This document shows, in pieces, positions 60,906-64,000 of a stretch of DNA of 64,000 nucleotides (the first letter of the stretch is position 1; each line of letters starts with the position of its first letter). The stretch is taken from positions 1,426,001-1,490,000 of the forward strand of contig OW818647.1 of the NCBI GenBank assembly GCA_942492855.1, given 5' to 3'. The notes under the pieces were generated by a model. The model did no database searches. It saw nothing but the letters and a program-made list of their open reading frames with translations, and was not told the DNA's origin. This DNA is from G963677485 sp942492855 (GTDB lineage Bacteria; Armatimonadota; HRBIN16). A program made the translations under genes and the position numbers.

Positions 60906-61420
60906 CGTAGGGACGGCCCTTGTGGCCGTCCGAACAACCTACGGATACCAACCTGTTACCCCTCACTGAGAACCGGATCTGTATGCATCGGTTGTTGCGG
61001 ATGACCACAAGGGTCATCCCTACGAATCCCTGTGGAAACCACGTATTACGGTCATACGAATGACCGTCTCAGGTCGTAGGGACGGCCCTTGTGGCCGTCC
61101 GAACACCCGGCGGATACCGACCTGTTGCCCCGTACTGCGAGCCTGGTCGGTAAACATCGGTTGTTGCGGATGACCACAAGGGTCATCCCTATGAATCCCT
61201 GTGGAAACCACGTATTACGGTCATACGAATGACCGTCTCAGGTCGTAGGGACGGCCCTTGTGGCCGTCCGAACACCCGGCGGATACCGACCTGTTGCCCC
61301 GTACTGCGAGCCTGATCTGTATACATCGGATGTTGCGGATGACAACAAGGGTCATCCACGAAACAATTCCATCCACGAAAACAAATCCATCCATCACGGA
61401 TGACCACAAGGGTCATCCCA
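60906..61420. repeat. Tandem array of a 169-bp family B unit
   Basis: Three units begin at 60906, 61075 and 61244 (exact 169-bp steps). Each holds an inverted-repeat element of about 119 bp with ends CGTAGGGACGGCCCTTGTGG and GATGACCACAAGGGTCATCC then CTACG, joined by a linker TGGAAACCACGTATTACGG. The third unit has decayed and is followed by a half-copy (61397-61420). Minus-strand open frames of up to 122 codons here are repeat artefacts. Confidence 0.85.
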
Positions 61421-61429
61421 CAAACGAAT

Positions 61430-61463
61430 GGCCTCCTGTGCTGCCGTGGCAGCACAGGAGGCC
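61430..61463 (-). terminator. Strong hairpin after the AlgX-like gene
   Basis: Perfect 16-bp stem GGCCTCCTGTGCTGCC / GGCAGCACAGGAGGCC with a 2-base gap, 30 bp past the minus-strand stop. ATTCGTTTG follows it on that strand, a weak T run. Confidence 0.6.
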
Positions 61464-61493
61464 AAAATACCCGGGAAATCCCGGCCCTGCCGG

Positions 61494-62510
61494 CTACTTG
61501 ATGATCGGGACCTTCTTCCAGCCCTGACCTTCGGTGAACTCGCGCACGGTGAAGCACCAGATGACCAGCTTCTTGCCCGCAAGTTTATCACCGCGGCGTA
61601 GAAGATTGACACGCGCCGGAGAGGCTCCGCTACCGCGCACCGCCACCACATCTACAGGCATACCCAGTGCACCGGCTAGCTGATCGGGCAGACCCGCGCC
61701 AGATACCAGCATGTCACCGCCGGTGCTGAACACCAGATTATGGCTGTCACCCAGCAATACGATTGGGCTCTCACGCCATGATCCCACAGGACCCAGCCCC
61801 TGAGCGGTCTTCTCTTGAATGATGTTCACTGGCAGCGTCTCTTTGGCCACTGTCTTGTCGTTCAGCATGCCCCACAGGTCACCGGTGATGGTGATGTCTT
61901 TGTTGCTCTGCACATACTGCCGTTTGGGTACGGCTTTGAACCAGGGGGCCTTCACCACGACCTGGGCAATCTGTTTCGCTGCCATCTGGCAAGCCGCGCT
62001 GCTCCAGTGAGTGTCCTGTTTACAATAAAGGGGAGCAGTACTGGTGGTTTTGCCTTTACGGAACACGGGTGCCAAATCCAGCACCTTCACGCCATTCTTG
62101 GTCAGCACACTGTAGAAGTTCGTCTGTGCCTCATCCAGTGCGGCACCCTTCAGGCCGGCATCCAGCATCTCAGGGTATATCTGCGCTTTGGCAGGCACAG
62201 GCACCATCAGCAGGTCGATGCCTGCTTTGGCCAACTGCGCTTTGAAGTCCAGTATGGCGGGAAGCGGGTCAGCATCCGCTTTGTTCGTGGCTTTGCTGAC
62301 GGCTGCTGCCTGAGGACCCCAGAATGTGCCCGCGGTGAGATATTGCAGCTCCGGCGTGAAGAACAACCATCCGTCACTCCCAGGAACCACGGTGGTGTTG
62401 GCCAGCTTCGCCTTCAACAGATCATTTGCCTGAGCAGGGGTGACTTGCGCCTGCGAGCCGACGGCGCAGGAAAGCAGGACCATCGCTGCAACGGGATATT
62501 TCCAATTCAT
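61494..62510 (-). CDS. AlgX/AlgJ-like SGNH-type acetyltransferase-related protein 1
   Basis: 338 residues. Signal peptide MNWKYPVAAMVLLSCAVGSQA, then a DGWLFFTPELQYLT segment as in the paralogue upstream. KQDTHWSS carries the conserved Asp-x-His, and VLLGDSHNLVF the Ser of the SGNH-type triad. These proteins move or place acetyl groups on exported polysaccharide in the periplasm. ATG 62510 is supported by AAGGAG 8 bases upstream; ATG 62561 adds an unlikely basic leader. Paralogous to the next gene upstream and likely to work on the same polymer. Confidence 0.75.
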   Translation of the reverse strand: MNWKYPVAAMVLLSCAVGSQAQVTPAQANDLLKAKLANTTVVPGSDGWLFFTPELQYLTAGTFWGPQAAAVSKATNKADADPLPAILDFKAQLAKAGIDLLMVPVPAKAQIYPEMLDAGLKGAALDEAQTNFYSVLTKNGVKVLDLAPVFRKGKTTSTAPLYCKQDTHWSSAACQMAAKQIAQVVVKAPWFKAVPKRQYVQSNKDITITGDLWGMLNDKTVAKETLPVNIIQEKTAQGLGPVGSWRESPIVLLGDSHNLVFSTGGDMLVSGAGLPDQLAGALGMPVDVVAVRGSGASPARVNLLRRGDKLAGKKLVIWCFTVREFTEGQGWKKVPIIK

Positions 62511-62738
62511 GATAAAACTCCTTGATCGTTCATCCTGGCGTGAACATAACATGGTCGCCACTTTCCGGGGCGGTTTTCTCCTAACCGCGCCGGTCTTGAT
62601 CTTCGCGCAAAACCGCCCGACGGGATGCCAATCGGGAGATTGGCGTTCCCAGGAATACCTGGTTGTCCCGTCTCCTCCTGACTCCTGCTCTCCAATCTCC
62701 TGACTCCTCCCGACGAGCGGCTTGTGTATAAAATTGGA
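62511..62738. repeat. Intergenic repeats between the AlgX-like genes
   Basis: Contains a family C piece (about 62565-62600), the hairpin CCAATCGGGAGATTGG (62628-62643, family D) and CTCCTGACTCCTG-type repeats (62670-62710). TATAAAAT at 62727-62734 is not placed for a known gene. No coding sequence is seen. Confidence 0.6.
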
Positions 62739-64000
62739 CTACTGTTGGCCCGGGTTTGTTTGCAACTGCACGGGCGGTTTCGGCGTTTGCTTGGGCTTGG
62801 GCAGGTCGAACAGCTTCCAGTCGCCCGAGCTTAGGTCTCGCATGGCAAACTCGTAGATCACCAGCCGCTTGCCAGCCAGACGGTCATCGCCCCTGGACAT
62901 ATCCTTCATGAGCTGCTGACGCGAAGCGTAAGAGCCGCCCGCATTGACCACGATCATATCTACCGGGCATTTCAACCGTTCGCTCAGATGCTCCCCGAAG
63001 CCGGCGCTTTCACCCCAGCCCATGGTGCCCAGCGAGTAGATGTTGCTATAGCTGTCGCCCATGAGCAGGATCGGTGCCTGTCGGTCGGGATACCAGAGTG
63101 AGCCATCGGGGTTCAGCACCTGCGTCAGCTCCACTTCTTGTTTGGGGAAGCTCTTACCCCCGTCCTGCAGTTTCAGCATCAGCGAGATGTCGCCTTCGCC
63201 CTTCACCTTGATCCGTTTGGTGCGGTAATCCACCGGGGTATACTGGCCCACCATATTGTTGACCTTGATAAAGGCCGCCAGAACGCTGGCTGTGGACTGC
63301 ATGGTCTGGGGCGTCCAGTGCGTGTCGGTGCGCAGATGCGTGGGCTGCGGGGCGGCCCCCGTCTTCACATCCCAAAACAGCCGGGTGGTGTCCATTACAA
63401 GCACACCCGCTTCCGTCAGTTTCTGCTCAAACTGAGCATAGCTGTCGTTCTGCAGCGGCTTTTCTGGCACATTGGCGGGCCAGGCCAGCATTTCGCTCAT
63501 GGTCATCGGCTTACACGCCACGGGCATCACCACCATGGCTATGCCCCGTGCTTTAAGGTATCTATCGAACTGCACGATCGCCTTGATGGGGTCAGGCTGC
63601 ACCGCCTCAGTGCCGGTGCGGATGCGCTTCAACTGCTCGGCGGGCATCAGGAAGCCGCGGCCGGTGAGGTATTCCACCTCAGGACGGTAATAGAGCCAGC
63701 CATCGCGCCCCACAAACACCTGCTCGTTGCCTGCGCCAAGCACGTTGGTCAGGAACTGCTGAGCCTTGGGACGCAGGGCTTGACCCACTATCGAGTCATC
63801 CTCCATCCCAGTCTCAAATTCGCTGATTTTACTGACCTGCGGCAGCAGACCCCAGTAGTCCCAGAAGCTCTTTGCCGACTTGATCTGCTCCATAGCGGGA
63901 CCAAGCTGCCAGAACTCCACCCATCGGAACAGCTTGCGCTCGGGAGCCTTCTCGCTATCCGCCTGGTAAGTGCGTGTTGCGCTGATATCGGCAATCATCT
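62739..64000 (-). CDS. AlgX/AlgJ-like SGNH-type acetyltransferase-related protein 2 (probably 5' incomplete)
   Basis: At least 419 residues from ATG 63998, but the frame is open to the window edge and no membrane anchor or signal is present, so the true start is likely outside. VFVGRDGWLYYRPEVEYLTG matches the paralogue; LRTDTHWTPQTM (Asp-x-His) and LLMGDSYSNIY (nucleophile Ser) are the AlgX-type catalytic motifs. A proline-rich tail (PKPKQTPKPPVQLQTNPGQQ) ends it. Probably O-acetylates an exopolysaccharide; an MBOAT acyl carrier partner would be expected upstream, outside this window. Confidence 0.8.
   Translation of the reverse strand, partial: MIADISATRTYQADSEKAPERKLFRWVEFWQLGPAMEQIKSAKSFWDYWGLLPQVSKISEFETGMEDDSIVGQALRPKAQQFLTNVLGAGNEQVFVGRDGWLYYRPEVEYLTGRGFLMPAEQLKRIRTGTEAVQPDPIKAIVQFDRYLKARGIAMVVMPVACKPMTMSEMLAWPANVPEKPLQNDSYAQFEQKLTEAGVLVMDTTRLFWDVKTGAAPQPTHLRTDTHWTPQTMQSTASVLAAFIKVNNMVGQYTPVDYRTKRIKVKGEGDISLMLKLQDGGKSFPKQEVELTQVLNPDGSLWYPDRQAPILLMGDSYSNIYSLGTMGWGESAGFGEHLSERLKCPVDMIVVNAGGSYASRQQLMKDMSRGDDRLAGKRLVIYEFAMRDLSSGDWKLFDLPKPKQTPKPPVQLQTNPGQQ

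Noticed and set aside
60906..61420. CRISPR array
   Set aside because: The spacing is regular, but the repeated unit is 169 bp with inverted ends and almost identical 'spacers', and no cas gene is near.
61189..61557. 122-codon minus-strand open frame
   Set aside because: It lies over the 169-bp tandem array, and similar frames repeat in each unit; no ribosome site or domain.

Overview
The window looks like chromosomal DNA from an uncultured, Gram-negative-type (diderm) environmental bacterium. The best guess is Armatimonadota. Three things point there: a secreted RCC1-repeat protein ending in a Cna-like segment plus two DGDGQVNLFDY calcium-loop repeats, a style I associate with Armatimonadota; a DUF5693-csaB pair; and many secreted plant-polysaccharide enzymes. 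kdsA (KDO synthesis) and a beta-barrel protein with a C-terminal Phe indicate an outer membrane. The phylum is an inference from gene content. No rRNA or tRNA is visible.

Layout. 1-5.8 kb: a partial unknown gene and a Gfo/Idh/MocA oxidoreductase (minus), then a plus-strand polyol operon (class II aldolase, L-sorbose-1-phosphate reductase-like enzyme, sorbitol-6-phosphate dehydrogenase-like SDR) ending in a good terminator. 6.5-13 kb: three minus-strand glycosidases (clan GH-A enzyme, DUF5722-like, large GH106-like). 13.3-19.1 kb: three tandem paralogous membrane proteins of unknown function, each behind a copy of the same intergenic repeat. 19.2-25 kb: a minus-strand operon DUF5693 - csaB - outer-membrane barrel. 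25.7-27.5 kb: a TPR protein and a SEC-C protein. 27.8-34.7 kb: CheR and two large hybrid histidine kinases. 34.8-35.5 kb: an IS200-like (RAYT-type) element. 35.6-38.8 kb: the housekeeping operon rpsB-tsf-pyrH-frr (minus). 39-41.2 kb: the RCC1/dockerin-like protein.

42.3-46.8 kb: a soluble MgtE-N/CBS protein, a ComEC-like hydrolase, kdsA, a GNAT acetyltransferase and a zinc-ribbon protein with GQF repeats. 47-50 kb: two secreted glycosidase-like proteins. 50-54 kb: MFS transporter, Cof phosphatase and a GT39-like glycosyltransferase (minus). 54.7-56.9 kb: a GH10 xylanase-like enzyme, then an mntA antitoxin followed by a truncated hepT. 57.3-60.8 kb: hisC and a glycyl-radical enzyme. 61.5-64 kb: two AlgX/AlgJ-like SGNH enzymes, the last running off the window.

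The most striking property is the intergenic DNA. Nearly every gap over 200 bp holds dispersed palindromic repeats of at least five families. One is a 137-bp MITE-like element with terminal CCGCGACATAAATGTCTCGG (ten copies of the 20-mer, one of which ends the hepT reading frame). A second is a short element with CGTAGGG...CCCTACG ends that forms 169-bp and 196-bp tandem arrays. A third is an internally deleted, transposase-less relative of the RAYT element. The others are a GACCGG/CGCGG family and a composite 'ATCCGTC...CCAATCGGGAGATTGG' family that sits at promoter position before the triplicated membrane genes. These repeat families, the hepT truncation and the triplicated membrane genes are the parts most likely to be undescribed.
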